DNA of 64,000 bases from Dietzia aurantiaca (GCF_021033825.1 NZ_JAIFXZ010000002.1:1-64000); one strand, 5' to 3'; shown: positions 20,057 to 32,590, numbered from the stretch's first letter. Numbers and translations are program-made. Notes: generated by a model from the sequence alone, not told the origin.

Positions 20057-21144
20057 GCGCGGTGGCCCCGGTGGCCCCGGCCCACACCGGCCCCGGCCCG
20101 ATGCCGGGCAGCGACCCCCGGGAAGCGGCCCGGATCGTGATGGGCGAATGCCCCGGCCTGCCCTTCCTGCCCGAGTTGCCCGGGCGCGGGCCGGGCGCCG
20201 ACCTGGCCGGCCGCTCGCTCGCGATGCTGGCGGACCTGCCGGTCGACGTCTCGCCGCGTGGCTGGCGGCTGGCGCAGTCCCGGGGACGCCTGGCGCGCGT
20301 TGCCGCGGACCTGGTGGATCGTGACGGCGACGCCCTCGAGGAAGCCGACGAGCTGGCCCGCGACCCAGAATCCGCGCCCCTGGCGGCAGCTCGACGACTT
20401 CAGGTCCGCGTGGTGGGTCCGTGGACGCTCGCGGCGGCTCTCGAGTTACCGGGCGGTCTACCGGTGTTGACCGACCGCGGGGCGAGGCGGGACCTGGCAG
20501 CCTCGCTCGCGGAGGGCTCCGCGGCGTGGGCGGCTCGGCTCGCGGGACGGATGCGCGCGGGGACCCGAATCGTGCTGGACGAACCGATGCTCTGGCGGGT
20601 CGCGGCAGGGACGGTTCCCGCCCCCAGCCAATTCGATCCGGTTCCGCCCGTGCCCGTCGTGCAACTCGTGCTGGCGTTGTGTCGATTCGCGGACGCGCTG
20701 AGGGCCGCCGGGGCGGACGAGGTCCTGTTGCGGGTACCCACCACGTCCGGGCCCGAGGCGCCGGCCCTGTTTACCGCCTTCGCCGAGACACCTCGCGGCG
20801 AGACCCCGCTCGACGGTCTGTGTCTCGATGCTGCGCCCCTCTATGCGGCGCGCTCACACGACGCCCTCGACGCGGCGGGGACGGTGCTCGGCGACGGACG
20901 CATCCTGCAACTGGAGGGCGCCGCGGGAGTCGGTCGGCCGATCGCCGACCGGGCCGCGGCCGAACAGGCGGCGAACGCTCTTCTCGGTCTGCTCGACCGA
21001 CTGGCCGCGCCTCGGTACGAGAGCCTGGCGAGGCTCGTGCTCACACCGACCGAAGGTCAGGTGGCCCGGGATTCGAGCGCCACCACCCGTGCCCTGGCCG
21101 GCGTGCGTCAGATGGCCGAGATAGCTCCGCACATCGCCGAGTAG
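20053..21144 (+). CDS. MetE C-terminal-like (UROD/MetE fold) protein, zinc ligands not evident
   Basis: The 363-residue protein matches the short MetE-like proteins of Mycobacteriales (Rv3015c type), single TIM barrels resembling the catalytic half of cobalamin-independent methionine synthase. Phrases such as [12 protein letters not shown] and [18 protein letters not shown] support the barrel. The His-x-Cys zinc pair of true MetE is not seen, and near the C-terminus, where TPxCG would hold the last Cys ligand, the sequence reads LTPTEGQV. Methionine synthase activity is therefore doubtful. GTG overlaps the mnmA stop. The function is unknown; cotranscription with tRNA-thiolation genes is the main clue. 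Confidence 0.75.
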   Translation: MSAVAPVAPAHTGPGPMPGSDPREAARIVMGECPGLPFLPELPGRGPGADLAGRSLAMLADLPVDVSPRGWRLAQSRGRLARVAADLVDRDGDALEEADELARDPESAPLAAARRLQVRVVGPWTLAAALELPGGLPVLTDRGARRDLAASLAEGSAAWAARLAGRMRAGTRIVLDEPMLWRVAAGTVPAPSQFDPVPPVPVVQLVLALCRFADALRAAGADEVLLRVPTTSGPEAPALFTAFAETPRGETPLDGLCLDAAPLYAARSHDALDAAGTVLGDGRILQLEGAAGVGRPIADRAAAEQAANALLGLLDRLAAPRYESLARLVLTPTEGQVARDSSATTRALAGVRQMAEIAPHIAE

Positions 21145-21171
21145 CGTCCGAGGGCGGGCGCGGCCGCGATA

Positions 21172-21867
21172 TCAGACCGCGGCCAGCGGCCATGCGATGT
21201 TGACCCCCGAGGCGTCCTTGCCGGTTCGCTCGAGGTAGGCGGCGAAGTCCCGTTGCCGTTCCTCGTGCCATCGGGCCTGCTGCTCGTTGACGTCCCGCCA
21301 GTCCGTACCGGCGAGATCCGGGAGTGCGCCGAGCAGCTTCCACGCGAGCCTTGCTGCGGCCAGCGCGTCGGCGGACGCCTCATGCGCGTTCTCCAGACGT
21401 ACACCGTGGATCTCGCAGACCGCTTCCAGCGTGCGCTTGCCCTTGCGATACGGGTCGGTCGCCCGGTCCACCACGAACGGGTCGAGGACCGGCCCGAGGA
21501 TCTCGAAGGTGGGGTCCCAGCGGCGCAGGATGGTCAGATCGAAACACGCGTTGAAGGCCACCAGGGTCCGGCCCTCGCGCCAGCCGAGACGGATGCCGGC
21601 CACCGTCTCGGCGATCACGTCGGCATGCGGGCGGCCGTTCGCCCGCGCGTGTTCGGTGGTGATCCCGTGGACCGCCGTGGCACCCTCGGGAATCGCCACA
21701 CCCGGGTCCGCGAGCCAGGTGCGTTCGTGTTTGCGGGCACCGTCGATGGCCAGTAACGCCGACGTGACCACATGTGCTGTCCGGGGGTCGGGACCGGTGG
21801 TCTCGAGGTCGAACGCCAGCAGACGGGTGCGGTCGATGGTGACGGGGGCCTGGATATCGTTTGCCAT
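21172..21867 (-). CDS. DnaQ-like 3'-5' exonuclease (DEDDh)
   Basis: This 231-residue exonuclease has Exo I FDLETTGPDP, Exo II around VAFNACFDLTIL and Exo III AHEASADALAAA, with the His and Asp of the DEDDh class. It probably trims DNA or RNA 3' ends; it lacks polymerase III subunit-binding features I could recognise. In-frame ATGs exist at 21888, 21873 and 21867. The last is preferred because TACGGT (21879-21874 on the minus strand) lies exactly 6 nt upstream, the spacing of leaderless starts seen repeatedly here. It is divergent from ligA with only 59 nt between start codons. Confidence 0.87.
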   Translation of the reverse strand: MANDIQAPVTIDRTRLLAFDLETTGPDPRTAHVVTSALLAIDGARKHERTWLADPGVAIPEGATAVHGITTEHARANGRPHADVIAETVAGIRLGWREGRTLVAFNACFDLTILRRWDPTFEILGPVLDPFVVDRATDPYRKGKRTLEAVCEIHGVRLENAHEASADALAAARLAWKLLGALPDLAGTDWRDVNEQQARWHEERQRDFAAYLERTGKDASGVNIAWPLAAV

Positions 21868-21917
21868 GGTCATACCGTAGGGCAGCACTCCGACAATCCG
21901 GTTGCGGGCGGGACTAA

Positions 21918-24095
<2,178 letters not shown>

Positions 24096-24116
24096 CGCCG
24101 GCGGCGCCCCTGCTGA

Positions 24117-24150
24117 GGCCCCTCGCGCACCGGTGGCGCGGGGAGGGGCC
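24117..24150. terminator. Bidirectional hairpin between ligA and the ACT-domain gene
   Basis: GGCCCCTCGCGC at 24117-24128 pairs with GCGCGGGGAGGGGCC at 24136-24150, with a 3-nt bulge and a short loop. It sits between two convergent stop codons. No T-run is present. Confidence 0.65.
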
Positions 24151-24155
24151 CGGGA

Positions 24156-24806
24156 TCAACCCGCCAGGAGGGTCCGCAGGATCCCGGTGAGGTAGCCCAA
24201 CCTGGCGATCTCGGACGGCCGGAACGAGGGACCGCCCGGCCGACCCACCACCAGGACCTGATCCGCCGGGAGCGGGGCCGCGGCGAGCGCCGTGTCCATG
24301 GCCACCCAGCTCGCCGGCGTGTCGTCGTCGTCCTCCAGTGCGACGGCTTGCTCCAGTCCGCACAGCGCCGCGACCCTGCCGCCCTCCCACATGGGGGCGG
24401 ATTCGCCGCGGGCGACCAACTGGCAGGCCTCGCCCGTGACGTCCACCACCAGAGCCCATCCGACCCGTAATGCCGCCGGCAACTCGTCGGCGAGCAACTG
24501 TGCGGCGCCCGCACCCGCGCCGGCGACCGCGTCGACCAGTTCGAGCTCGCGGTGCGCGTCGAGGATCCCGCCGAACGGACGGAGGGAGTCGACCAGCACG
24601 CCGTCGAGCCGTTCGGCCGCGGTGATGAGTGTGTCCGGGAAGGTCCCGTGGGGGACGTGCACCACGATGTCGTCCACCGCCACCCCGTCGAAACGGTCCA
24701 CGACGTCCAGGCTGATGATGTCCGCGCCCGCGGTTCCCAGTGCCACGGCGAGCGATCCGAGGCTCCCCGGTCGGTCGGGAAGCAGGACGCGGAGCAGATA
24801 AGACAT
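24156..24806 (-). CDS. ACT-domain protein (Rv3013 type)
   Basis: The 216-residue protein opens with an ACT domain ([26 protein letters not shown], first about 75 residues), a small ligand-binding fold usually for amino acids. The rest is an Ala-rich alpha/beta region with no recognised motif, so it is probably a free-standing sensor. M. tuberculosis has the same gene between ligA and gatC. The ATG at 24806 follows CACAAT (24818-24813 on the minus strand) at 6 nt. It is divergent from gatC with overlapping promoter sequence, which may link it to amino acid or tRNA supply; that link is inference. Confidence 0.83.
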   Translation of the reverse strand: MSYLLRVLLPDRPGSLGSLAVALGTAGADIISLDVVDRFDGVAVDDIVVHVPHGTFPDTLITAAERLDGVLVDSLRPFGGILDAHRELELVDAVAGAGAGAAQLLADELPAALRVGWALVVDVTGEACQLVARGESAPMWEGGRVAALCGLEQAVALEDDDDTPASWVAMDTALAAAPLPADQVLVVGRPGGPSFRPSEIARLGYLTGILRTLLAG

Positions 24807-24813
24807 GACGCCA

Positions 24814-24844
24814 TTGTGCCGCACCGATCCGGGCTGACTAGGCT
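24814..24844 (+). promoter_or_regulatory. Candidate gatCA promoter
   Basis: TTGTGC (24814-24819) and TAGGCT (24839-24844), spaced 19 nt, form a plausible promoter whose transcript would start near 24851, leaving about 32 nt before the gatC GTG. The -35 overlaps the -10-like element of the divergent ACT gene. Confidence 0.45.
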
Positions 24845-24882
24845 GGGCCGGTACCGACCACGTCACGGAAAGGGGCAGGCAC

Positions 24883-25182
24883 GTGACCTCGATCTCACGC
24901 GGAGACGTCGCGCATCTGGCCAGGCTCTCCCGCCTGGATCTGAGCGACGCCGAGCTGGACTCGTACGCGCAGCAGCTCACCGACATCCTCGTCCACGTGC
25001 AGACGGTGTCCGAGGTCGCCGCGGACGACGTCCCGGCGATGAGCCATCCCACCGCGATCAGCAATGTGTACCGCGAGGACGTCGTCGCGCCCGGATTGAC
25101 CCCGGAGCAGGCGCTCGACCAGGCCCCCGAATCCGACCAGCAGCGCTTCGAGGTTCCGCAGATCCTGGGAGAGGACGCATGA
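24883..25182 (+). CDS. gatC: Asp-tRNA(Asn)/Glu-tRNA(Gln) amidotransferase subunit C
   Basis: GatC is the small stabilising subunit that wraps GatA and GatB. The 99-residue protein has the family pattern [19 protein letters not shown] at the N-terminus and [17 protein letters not shown] followed by FEVPQIL at the C-terminus. The GTG start has a GGAAAGGGG site 9 nt or so upstream. Its TGA overlaps the gatA ATG (ATGA), so the two subunits are translationally coupled. Confidence 0.95.
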   Translation: MTSISRGDVAHLARLSRLDLSDAELDSYAQQLTDILVHVQTVSEVAADDVPAMSHPTAISNVYREDVVAPGLTPEQALDQAPESDQQRFEVPQILGEDA

Positions 25183-26633
25183 CCGACCTGACCACCGCCA
25201 CGGCCGCCGAGCTCGCCGGGCGGATCGCCGCCCGCGAGGTCTCCTCGGAAGAGGTCACCCAGGCGCACCTGGACCGGATCGCCGAGGTCGACGGCGAGAT
25301 CAACGCCTACCTCCATGTGGGCGCCGACGCGGCACTCGAGGCCGCTCGTGCCGTCGACGCCAGGCTGGCGGCCGGCGAGGAACTCGGACCACTGGCCGGC
25401 GTTCCCGTCGCCCTCAAGGACGTGTTCACCACCACCGACGCGCCGACCACGTGCGCGTCGAAGATGCTCGAGGGCTACATGTCGCCCTACGACGCGACGG
25501 TGACCACCCGACTGCGCGCCGCTGGTATCCCGATCCTCGGCAAGACCAACCTCGACGAGTTCGCGATGGGTTCCTCCACCGAGAACTCGGCGTACGGTCC
25601 GACCCGCAACCCGTGGGACCACACCCGTACGCCCGGCGGGTCCGGCGGCGGCTCGGCGGCAGCCCTGTCCTCCAACCAGGCACCGCTGGCCGTGGGCACC
25701 GACACCGGCGGCTCCATTCGTCAGCCTGCCGCGCTCACGGCGACCGTCGGGGTCAAGCCCACGTACGGCACGGTCTCGCGGCACGGCCTGGTGGCCTCGG
25801 CCTCGTCTCTCGACCAGGGTGGGCCCTGCGCCCGGACCGTCGAGGACGCGGCCCTGCTGCACCAGGTGATCGCCGGCCACGACCCCGGCGATTCGACGAG
25901 CCTCGACGTGGCCATCCCGGACATGGTGGCGGCCGCCCGTGAAGGCGCGCGCGGTGACCTGAAGGGTGTCCGCGTTGGCGTCGTCCGCGAACTCGCCGGC
26001 GACGGCTACCAGGCCGGTGTCGAGGCGTCCTTCCAGACCGCGGTCGAGACCCTCCGAGGTCTGGGCGCCGAGGTCGTGGAGGTCTCGTGCCCCAACTTCC
26101 AGTACGCCCTGCCCGCGTACTACCTCATCCTCCCGTCCGAGGTCTCGAGCAACCTGGCCCGCTTCGACGCCATGCGTTACGGCCTGCGTACCGGTGAGGG
26201 ATCCGCCGATCAGGTGATGGCGGCGAGCCGCGCCGCCGGGCTGGGTCCCGAGGTCAAACGCCGGATCATGCTCGGCACCTACGCCCTGTCGGCCGGCTAC
26301 TACGACGCCTTCTACGGCCAGGCGCAGAAGATCCGCACGCTCATCGCGCGCGACTTCGACGCCGCCTACGAGAAGGTCGACGTCCTGGTCTCGCCCACCA
26401 CGCCCACCACGGCGTTCCCGCTGGGGGACAAGGTGGAGGACCCGGTCGCGATGTACCAGTTCGACCTGTGCACGCTTCCGCTCAACCTCGCCGGCCACTG
26501 TGGGATGTCCGTGCCGAGCGGCTTCGTCGACGGGCTGCCGGTGGGTATGCAGATCATGGCCCCGGCCCTGGCCGACGAGCGCCTGTACCGGGTCGGCGCG
26601 GCGTTCGAGGCCGCGAGGGGCGCGATCGCGTGA
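25179..26633 (+). CDS. gatA: Asp-tRNA(Asn)/Glu-tRNA(Gln) amidotransferase subunit A
   Basis: GatA releases ammonia from glutamine for amidation of misacylated Glu-tRNA(Gln) by GatB. The 484-residue amidase-signature protein has the complete Lys-cisSer-Ser triad: Lys80 (VALKDVF), Ser155 ([11 protein letters not shown]) and Ser179 ([10 protein letters not shown]). It overlaps gatC before it and the MFS gene after it by 4 nt each. gatB lies 2.5 kb downstream, beyond the MFS gene and pfkA. Confidence 0.97.
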   Translation: MTDLTTATAAELAGRIAAREVSSEEVTQAHLDRIAEVDGEINAYLHVGADAALEAARAVDARLAAGEELGPLAGVPVALKDVFTTTDAPTTCASKMLEGYMSPYDATVTTRLRAAGIPILGKTNLDEFAMGSSTENSAYGPTRNPWDHTRTPGGSGGGSAAALSSNQAPLAVGTDTGGSIRQPAALTATVGVKPTYGTVSRHGLVASASSLDQGGPCARTVEDAALLHQVIAGHDPGDSTSLDVAIPDMVAAAREGARGDLKGVRVGVVRELAGDGYQAGVEASFQTAVETLRGLGAEVVEVSCPNFQYALPAYYLILPSEVSSNLARFDAMRYGLRTGEGSADQVMAASRAAGLGPEVKRRIMLGTYALSAGYYDAFYGQAQKIRTLIARDFDAAYEKVDVLVSPTTPTTAFPLGDKVEDPVAMYQFDLCTLPLNLAGHCGMSVPSGFVDGLPVGMQIMAPALADERLYRVGAAFEAARGAIA

Positions 26634-28015
26634 CCGTGGTCCCCGAGCGGGACGCGTGGAAGGCTCTCGCGGCCCTGGTCATCGGGTTCTTCATGATCCT
26701 GGTGGACCAGACGATCGTCGCGGTGGCCACCGAGGCGTTCGTCACCCAGCTGGGCGCCACCACCAACCAGGTCATCTGGGTCACCAGCGCCTATCTGCTG
26801 GCCTACGTCGTGCCGCTGCTGTTCACCGGACGGCTCGGCGATCAGATCGGGCCCCGCACGGTGGCGATCGCCGGCCTGGTGGTCTTCACCGGTGCCTCGC
26901 TGTGGTGCGGGCTCGCCCCGAACATAGAGACCCTCATCGTGGCCAGGGTGTTCCAGGGCGTCGGAGCCGCCTTGCTGACGCCGCAGTCGTTGAGTGTCAT
27001 CACGCGCGTGTTCGCGCCGTCGCGGCGCGGCGCCGCGATGGGCGCCTGGGGCGCCGTGGCCGGCATCGCCTCGGTGGTCGGGCCGGTCGCCGGTGGCGTG
27101 CTCATCGATGCCCTCGACTGGCGGTGGATCTTCTTCGTCAACATCCCCTTCGGGATCATCGCCGTGGTGCTGGTCTGGCTGTGGGTGCCCAAGATGGAGC
27201 CCCGCGGCCACTCCTATGACATCCCGGGCATCCTGCTGTCGGCCGTCGGGATGTTCTGGCTCGTGTACGGCATCCAGCAGGGAGAGTCTCACGGCTGGGG
27301 TGCCACCACCATCTCACTCGTCGTGGCGGGAGTGCTCGCTATCGCCGCGTTCCTGTGGTGGCAGTCTCGCGTCCGGACCGAACCCCTGGTCCCGCTGCGG
27401 CTGTTCCGCGACCGCAACTTCTCGATCGGGAACTTCGGCGTATCGACGATCGGGTTCGTCACCGCCGGCACCATGGTCCCGCTGATGTTCTATCTGCAGG
27501 GAGTCAAGGCGCTCAGCCCGACGAGCGCCGGACTCATGCTGCTGCCCATGGCGGTCATCGCCGGCATCCTGGCTCCGCTGGTGGGCCGCCTCGCGGACCG
27601 GCTCGACCCCAGGATCTTCACCGGCATCGGCTACTTCTCGTACGCGGTGTCGCTGTTCTGGCTGGCGCTCGTCATGGATTCCCACACGTCGATCCCGGTG
27701 CTGCTCGGCCCGATCGCACTGATGGGGGTGGCCAACGGGTGTGTGTGGGCGCCCACCTCGTCGACCGCGATGCGTCGGTTGGAACTGGCGTCGGCGGGCG
27801 CAGGGTCGGGTGTGTACAACACCACCCGCCAGGTGGGCGCGGTCCTGGGCTCCGCGGCGATCGGTGCGTTGATGCAAGCGCGTCTCGTGGCGCACGCGGA
27901 TGTCGGTCAGGCCGTGGCGGACGCGATGTTCCTCCCCGCCGTCGTGGTCCTGCTCGGCGGCCTGGCCACGATGGCGTTCCGTACCGGTGAACAGCCGGTG
28001 AGCACGGCGCGCTGA
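26630..28015 (+). CDS. MFS drug-efflux-type transporter (DHA2 family)
   Basis: The 461-residue membrane protein has about 14 hydrophobic segments, DQTIVAVA in segment 1, [10 protein letters not shown] in the first cytoplasmic loop and the segment-5 motif [18 protein letters not shown], all typical of the DHA2 H+-antiporter group (EmrB/QacA). The substrate is not predictable. The GTG start overlaps the gatA stop (GTGA), so it is translated from the gatCA transcript, an unusual partner for an amidotransferase. No regulator is adjacent. Confidence 0.87.
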   Translation: MTVVPERDAWKALAALVIGFFMILVDQTIVAVATEAFVTQLGATTNQVIWVTSAYLLAYVVPLLFTGRLGDQIGPRTVAIAGLVVFTGASLWCGLAPNIETLIVARVFQGVGAALLTPQSLSVITRVFAPSRRGAAMGAWGAVAGIASVVGPVAGGVLIDALDWRWIFFVNIPFGIIAVVLVWLWVPKMEPRGHSYDIPGILLSAVGMFWLVYGIQQGESHGWGATTISLVVAGVLAIAAFLWWQSRVRTEPLVPLRLFRDRNFSIGNFGVSTIGFVTAGTMVPLMFYLQGVKALSPTSAGLMLLPMAVIAGILAPLVGRLADRLDPRIFTGIGYFSYAVSLFWLALVMDSHTSIPVLLGPIALMGVANGCVWAPTSSTAMRRLELASAGAGSGVYNTTRQVGAVLGSAAIGALMQARLVAHADVGQAVADAMFLPAVVVLLGGLATMAFRTGEQPVSTAR

Positions 28016-28029
28016 CCTCGTCTCGCACC

Positions 28030-28035
28030 TAGACT
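28030..28035 (+). promoter_or_regulatory. Candidate -10 element for pfkA
   Basis: TAGACT at 28030-28035 lies 25 nt before the pfkA GTG, leaving room for the GAGAGGAG ribosome site at about 28046-28054. It would let pfkA be expressed apart from gatCA and the transporter. Confidence 0.4.
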
Positions 28036-28060
28036 GCGGGAGAACCGAGAGGAGCTCCAC

Positions 28061-29095
28061 GTGCGTATAGGCGTGCTGACCGCCGGTGGCGACTGCCCCG
28101 GACTCAACGCGGTCATCCGGGCGCTGGTCCGGACCGCCCATTCCGAGTATGACTCGCCGGTCCTGGGCTTCCAGGACGGGTGGTCCGGGTTGGTGCACGA
28201 CCGTGCGGTACCGCTGTTCGACGACGAGGGGATCGACCGCATCCTGCTCCGCGGCGGCACCATCCTCGGCACGGGCCGTCTCAATCCGGACACCCTCAGG
28301 TCCAGCCTGCCGGAGATCCGGCAGACGCTGGACAGGCACGCGATCGACGCACTGGTCGCGATCGGCGGCGACGGGACGCTCAAGGCCGCCCGGTGGCTGA
28401 CGGAGAACGGCATCCCGGTGGTGGGTGTGCCCAAGACGATCGACAACGACGTGGGCGGGACCGACTACACCTTCGGGTTCGACACCGCGGTCTCGATCGC
28501 CTCGGATGCCATCGACCGGCTGCACACTACGGCGGAGTCCCATGAGCGGGTGATGCTGGTGGAGGTGATGGGACGGCACGCGGGGTGGATCGCGCTCCAC
28601 GCCGGCCTGGCCTCGGGCGCGCACATGATCGTCATCCCGGAGGTCCCGTTCGACATCGATTACGTGTGCAAGGTGATGAGTCGTCGATTCCAGATGGGTG
28701 AGGCCTACGGGATCTGCGTCGTCGCGGAGGGGGCCACCCCCGTCGAGGGTTCCGGCATGACCCTCCGCGAGGGCGGCACCGACCAGTTCGGTCACGAGGT
28801 GTTCACGGGGGTGGCGGACCAGATGGCCGCCGCGATCTCCGAGCGGATGAATCGCGACGTCCGCACGACCGTGCTCGGTCACATCCAGCGAGGTGGTACA
28901 CCCACGGCCTATGATCGCGTGCTCGCGACCCGGTTCGGGGTGCACGCCGCGCGCGCGGTGCATCGTGGAGATTTCGGCCAGATCGTCGCCCTGCGGGGCG
29001 AGTCGATCGAGATGGTGCCGGTAGAGGACGCGGTGGCCGTGCTCAAGACCGTTCCAGAGGACCGCTACCGCGAGGCCGCCTGCCTCTTCGGCTAG
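28061..29095 (+). CDS. pfkA: 6-phosphofructokinase
   Basis: The enzyme phosphorylates fructose-6-phosphate in glycolysis. The 344-residue protein has [10 protein letters not shown] with Gly105, [20 protein letters not shown] with Lys125, and Asp128/Asp130. Gly at the first position points to ATP as donor, while Lys at the second is shared with pyrophosphate-dependent relatives. This Gly/Lys combination is known in actinobacterial ATP-PFKs. The GTG start has GAGAGGAG upstream. Its TAG stop at 29093 forms the first bases of a -10-like TAGATT for gatB. Confidence 0.94.
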   Translation: MRIGVLTAGGDCPGLNAVIRALVRTAHSEYDSPVLGFQDGWSGLVHDRAVPLFDDEGIDRILLRGGTILGTGRLNPDTLRSSLPEIRQTLDRHAIDALVAIGGDGTLKAARWLTENGIPVVGVPKTIDNDVGGTDYTFGFDTAVSIASDAIDRLHTTAESHERVMLVEVMGRHAGWIALHAGLASGAHMIVIPEVPFDIDYVCKVMSRRFQMGEAYGICVVAEGATPVEGSGMTLREGGTDQFGHEVFTGVADQMAAAISERMNRDVRTTVLGHIQRGGTPTAYDRVLATRFGVHAARAVHRGDFGQIVALRGESIEMVPVEDAVAVLKTVPEDRYREAACLFG

Positions 29096-29105
29096 ATTGT
29101 TCCGC

Positions 29106-30587
29106 ATGGAGTTCACCGAGGTCGTGTCACGTTTCGATCCCGTCATGGGTATGGAGGTGCACGTCGAGCTGCACACCGCCACCAAGATGTTCTGCGGTTG
29201 TCCGACCGCCTTCGGGGCCGAGCCCAACACCCAGGTCTGTCCGGTGTGCATCGGACTGCCCGGCGCGCTGCCCGTCGCCAACCGCCAGGCCGTGGAGTGG
29301 GCGATCAAGATCGGTCTCGCGCTGAACTGCTCGATCGCCCCGCACAGTCGCTTCGCCCGGAAGAACTACTTCTATCCGGATCAGCCGAAGAACTACCAGA
29401 TCTCGCAGTACGATGAGCCGATCGCCTTCGACGGTTACCTCGACGTCCAGCTCGAGGACGGCAGCACCTGGCGCGTGGACGTCGAGCGGGCCCACATGGA
29501 GGAGGACACCGGTAAGTCGACCCACGTCGGCTCGGCATCCGGTCGGATCCACGGGGCCACCCACTCGCTGCTCGACTTCAACCGGGCGGGGGTGCCGCTG
29601 ATCGAGATCGTCTCCAAGCCCATCGTCGGAGCAGGAGAGCGAGCGCCCGAGATCGCGCGCGCCTACGTCTCGGCACTCCGGGATCTACTCAAGAGTCTCG
29701 ACGTCTCCGATGTCCGTATGGATCAGGGATCGATGCGTTGCGACGCCAACGTGTCCCTGATGGAGAAGGGTGCCGCCGAGTTCGGCACGCGGACGGAGAC
29801 CAAGAACGTCAACTCGCTGCGCAGCGTCGAGACGGCCGTTCGATTCGAGATGTGTCGACAGGCCGACGTCCTCGCCGAGGGCGGCGAGGTGGTCCTCGAG
29901 ACCCGCCACTTCCACGAGGGGGACGGCACCACCACGGCCGGCCGTCCCAAGGAGTCGGCTGAGGACTACCGCTACTTCCCCGAGCCCGACCTGGCGCCGG
30001 TCGAGCCCTCGGCGGACCTCGTCGAGGAGATCCGCGCAACCCTGCCGGAGCTGCCATGGGTGCGTCGCGCCCGCGTGCAGGAGCAGTGGGGTGTCTCCGA
30101 CGAGGAGATGCGTGACCTCGTCAACGCCGGTGCGCTCGACCTGATCCTCGCCACCGTGGACGCCGGAGCGTCCCCGGCGGAGGCCCGCTCGTGGTGGGTG
30201 TCCTACCTGACCCAGCAGGCCAACAAGCGGGAAGTGGAACTCGACGCGTTGTCGATCACACCGGCCCAGGTCGCTCGCGTGATCGAGCTCGTTGCCGAGG
30301 GCAAGCTCACCAACAAGCTCGGCCGACAGGTCGTCGACGCCGTGCTCGACGGTGACGGGGAGCCCGACCAGGTCGTGGCGGACAAGGGTCTCGAGGTCGT
30401 CCGTGATGACTCGGCACTGCAGAAGGCGGTCGACGACGCACTCGCGGACCAGCCCGACATCGCCGAGAAGATCCGCTCGGGCAAGGTGCAGGCTGCAGGC
30501 GCGATCGTCGGCGCCGTAATGAAGGCGACCCGCGGCCAGGCCGACCCGGCCCGGGTCAAGGAACTCGTGATCGCCGCCTGCAGCTAG
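29106..30587 (+). CDS. gatB: Asp-tRNA(Asn)/Glu-tRNA(Gln) amidotransferase subunit B
   Basis: GatB binds the misacylated tRNA, activates the side chain with ATP and receives ammonia from GatA. The 493-residue protein has [18 protein letters not shown] and [13 protein letters not shown] near the N-terminus (zinc-site region), [16 protein letters not shown], the [14 protein letters not shown] strand, and the C-terminal YqeY-like helical domain (about 345-493). ATG at 29106 is preferred to an in-frame TTG at 29097 because TAGATT (29093-29098) lies 7 nt before it, as in other leaderless starts here. Confidence 0.96.
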   Translation: MEFTEVVSRFDPVMGMEVHVELHTATKMFCGCPTAFGAEPNTQVCPVCIGLPGALPVANRQAVEWAIKIGLALNCSIAPHSRFARKNYFYPDQPKNYQISQYDEPIAFDGYLDVQLEDGSTWRVDVERAHMEEDTGKSTHVGSASGRIHGATHSLLDFNRAGVPLIEIVSKPIVGAGERAPEIARAYVSALRDLLKSLDVSDVRMDQGSMRCDANVSLMEKGAAEFGTRTETKNVNSLRSVETAVRFEMCRQADVLAEGGEVVLETRHFHEGDGTTTAGRPKESAEDYRYFPEPDLAPVEPSADLVEEIRATLPELPWVRRARVQEQWGVSDEEMRDLVNAGALDLILATVDAGASPAEARSWWVSYLTQQANKREVELDALSITPAQVARVIELVAEGKLTNKLGRQVVDAVLDGDGEPDQVVADKGLEVVRDDSALQKAVDDALADQPDIAEKIRSGKVQAAGAIVGAVMKATRGQADPARVKELVIAACS

Positions 30588-30623
30588 GGGCCCGGTGCCC
30601 CGGCGGGCCCTGCCCGTCGGGAC
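30588..30623. terminator. GC-rich hairpin region between gatB and the LppZ-like gene
   Basis: This 36-nt gap between convergent stops holds two short stems (GGGGC...GCCCC and CGGGC...GCCCG). They are weak taken singly, but the position suits a bidirectional terminator. Confidence 0.4.
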
Positions 30624-31649
30624 CTATGTCCGGGCGTCTCCGCCGCCACCGGATTGCGGCAGGATCACCGCACGGTCATCGGTCGGCACGGGTGCGCCGC
30701 CCGCCTTGTTGGCGGTGCCGGCCAGCAGCACGCCATCGGCGATCGTGGTGAGTCCGCTCAGCCGCCCGTAGCGGCCTTCGGCGATCGCCTCCGGCTGGCC
30801 CCTGGCGGCGCCCCCGGCGGTCTCGACGGTGTCGACCCGCTCGGCGTCGGGTAGCGCGATGGACAGGGAGCCCTCAGCGGCCGCGCATCCACCCGCCGAA
30901 CGCTGATCCGGCCAGGTCCACACCACACGATCGGCAGTGCGCAACGCTGCGCCACGGTCCGAGATCGTGGAGACGAACAGGTCGTCGTCGAAGGTGCACA
31001 GGGCCATGATCCGACCCAGGCCGCCGGCGACCACCTCGGGGCCCTCGGCCCGGCCGATACCCGTGAACCCCGGGAACCGGACCAGTTGGTCCCCGACGCC
31101 CACGGTGAGCACCTTGTCGACGAAGGCCATGCCCCCGGCCTCCGCGGGCTGGAGCTCGGCGACCGTGCGGGGGGTGTCGCCGCGGGCGAGACGCTCGACC
31201 CGGGTGGGGCCGTCGCCCACCACGAGGAGGTAGACCAGCCTGTCCTGGTCGAAGTCCGGCGACGGCGCCACCGCCGCGACTCTGCCTCCGCGGGGATCGA
31301 CCCGTCCGAAGTCCTCGGGCGAGGTGTCCGGTCCGACGATCTTCACCCCGCCGGTCGACTCGGCGACCAGGGCCCTGTCGCCGAGCGCGGCGACCGCGAC
31401 CGCGGGTTCCAGGCAGGTCGCGATCACGGCGGGGTCGGGATCGACACACGGGCCGGTCTCCGGCTCGGGGGCCGGCGGCCCGCCGGTGGACGTGGTCGGG
31501 GGCGGCGGCGACCCCGGTGGCCCCGAGGGGGGCGGGGCACCCATCCCGGGGCCCGGGGCGGGCGTGAACGGATCGTCCAGCCGGTCGTCGAATCTCGCGC
31601 ACCCGGACACCACCACTGTCATGGCCAGGAGCAGCGCGAGCGATCTCAT
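30624..31649 (-). CDS. LppZ-like beta-propeller lipoprotein
   Basis: The 341-residue precursor has a short signal peptide with lipobox VVVSGC, a Pro/Gly-rich linker (about 25-65) and a beta-propeller resembling soluble glucose/sorbosone dehydrogenases (PSPDFDQDRLVYLLVVGD, GGMAFVDKVLTVGVGDQL, GLTTIADGVLLAGTANKAG). The locus between gatB and the DoxX gene matches M. tuberculosis lppZ (Rv3006). Enzyme activity is unproven and conserved catalytic residues could not be checked. ATG at 31649 lies 7 nt after TACTCT (31662-31657 on the minus strand), a leaderless arrangement. Confidence 0.82.
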   Translation of the reverse strand: MRSLALLLAMTVVVSGCARFDDRLDDPFTPAPGPGMGAPPPSGPPGSPPPPTTSTGGPPAPEPETGPCVDPDPAVIATCLEPAVAVAALGDRALVAESTGGVKIVGPDTSPEDFGRVDPRGGRVAAVAPSPDFDQDRLVYLLVVGDGPTRVERLARGDTPRTVAELQPAEAGGMAFVDKVLTVGVGDQLVRFPGFTGIGRAEGPEVVAGGLGRIMALCTFDDDLFVSTISDRGAALRTADRVVWTWPDQRSAGGCAAAEGSLSIALPDAERVDTVETAGGAARGQPEAIAEGRYGRLSGLTTIADGVLLAGTANKAGGAPVPTDDRAVILPQSGGGGDART

Positions 31650-31715
31650 GCCGACTAGAGTACGGCCCGCCGTGTCCTCGGGGCGCAGCCGCCGCGCGAG
31701 GCCTACAGTCGATGA

Positions 31716-32513
31716 GTGACTTCCTCAAAGCCCGGAGACGACGCCCGTACCGAGATCATCCACGACGTCGACTATCCGCTGGACGTCCCCTCCTCCTCGG
31801 GGGCGACGACCGGCGACGCCGCCACCACGGCATTCCCGGCAGCCGGCGTGACGGACTACTCGCAGTTCGCCGAGTCCGGCGGCTACGACGTCTCGGCGCC
31901 GCTGCCGTTCGGCGAGCAGCCCACCACCCTCGCACCGGAGGGGCGCGGTGAGGTCGACAGGCGCGGAACGACGGATCTGGGGCTGTTCATCCTCCGCCTC
32001 ACCGTGGGTGTGCTGCTGACGCTGCGGGGCCTGCAGAAGCTGTTCGGGTTGTTCAACGGCCCCGGCATCGACGGTATGGCGGCGACGCTCACGGAGGCGG
32101 GGTTCGAGCAGGCACGGATACTGGCGATCGCCGGCGGCGCGATCGAGCTGGTGGCGGGAGTGATGCTCGTGGTCGGACTGGCGACCCCTATCGCCGTGGC
32201 CGGCCTGTTCGGACTCGTCGGACTCGGCATGGCGATGACGCTCACCGGGGACCAGACCGTGCCGTTGCTGGGGGAGACGACCCGCGGCCTGGAGGCGTCG
32301 GTCCTCTACGCGGCCAGCCTGCTCGCGCTGCTGTTCACCGGCCCCGGCCGGTGGGCGGTCGACCGAAAGTGGGGATGGTCGCACCGCCCGCGGTTCAGCG
32401 GCATCATCTGGCTGCTCATCGCGGCCGTGATCGCCGGACTGGTCTGGTACTTCCTCAACGGCACCAACCCGCTCACGTCCAGCGGGAACAGCGCCCCGGT
32501 CACCGCGGGCTGA
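31716..32513 (+). CDS. DoxX family membrane protein with N-terminal extension
   Basis: A disordered 85-residue acidic, Ser/Thr-rich N-terminus precedes a DoxX core with four membrane segments (LGLFILRLTVGVLLTLRGLQ to about residue 215) and a fifth C-terminal segment (IIWLLIAAVIAGLVWYFLNG). In M. tuberculosis the related Rv3005c (MRC component DoxX) works with SseA and SodA in oxidative-stress defence. Whether that holds here is inference, as no partner is in the window. The GTG start is 6 nt after TACAGT (31704-31709), consistent with a leaderless transcript. Confidence 0.83.
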   Translation: MTSSKPGDDARTEIIHDVDYPLDVPSSSGATTGDAATTAFPAAGVTDYSQFAESGGYDVSAPLPFGEQPTTLAPEGRGEVDRRGTTDLGLFILRLTVGVLLTLRGLQKLFGLFNGPGIDGMAATLTEAGFEQARILAIAGGAIELVAGVMLVVGLATPIAVAGLFGLVGLGMAMTLTGDQTVPLLGETTRGLEASVLYAASLLALLFTGPGRWAVDRKWGWSHRPRFSGIIWLLIAAVIAGLVWYFLNGTNPLTSSGNSAPVTAG

Positions 32514-32520
32514 TCTGCCC

Positions 32521-32590
32521 GGGCGCCGGGGCGCTGCGAGGGAACTCGGATGGCGCGGGCCCGGCCGCGGGCCGGCCCGCGGGGGCGCCC
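32521..32590. terminator. Nested GC hairpins between convergent DoxX gene and ilvD
   Basis: An inner stem pairs CGCGGGCCCGGCC (32554-32566) with GGCCGGCCCGCG (32570-32581) across a 3-nt loop with one bulge. An outer stem pairs GGGCGCC (32521-32527) with GGCGCCC (32584-32590). It separates two convergent stops and probably ends transcription both ways. Confidence 0.65.

Noticed and set aside
24156-26498. A 780-codon minus-strand open frame across gatC and gatA
   Set aside because: Only the part from 24806 down encodes the ACT-domain protein; the rest is antisense to gatCA with no family features, a common effect of GC-rich codon bias.
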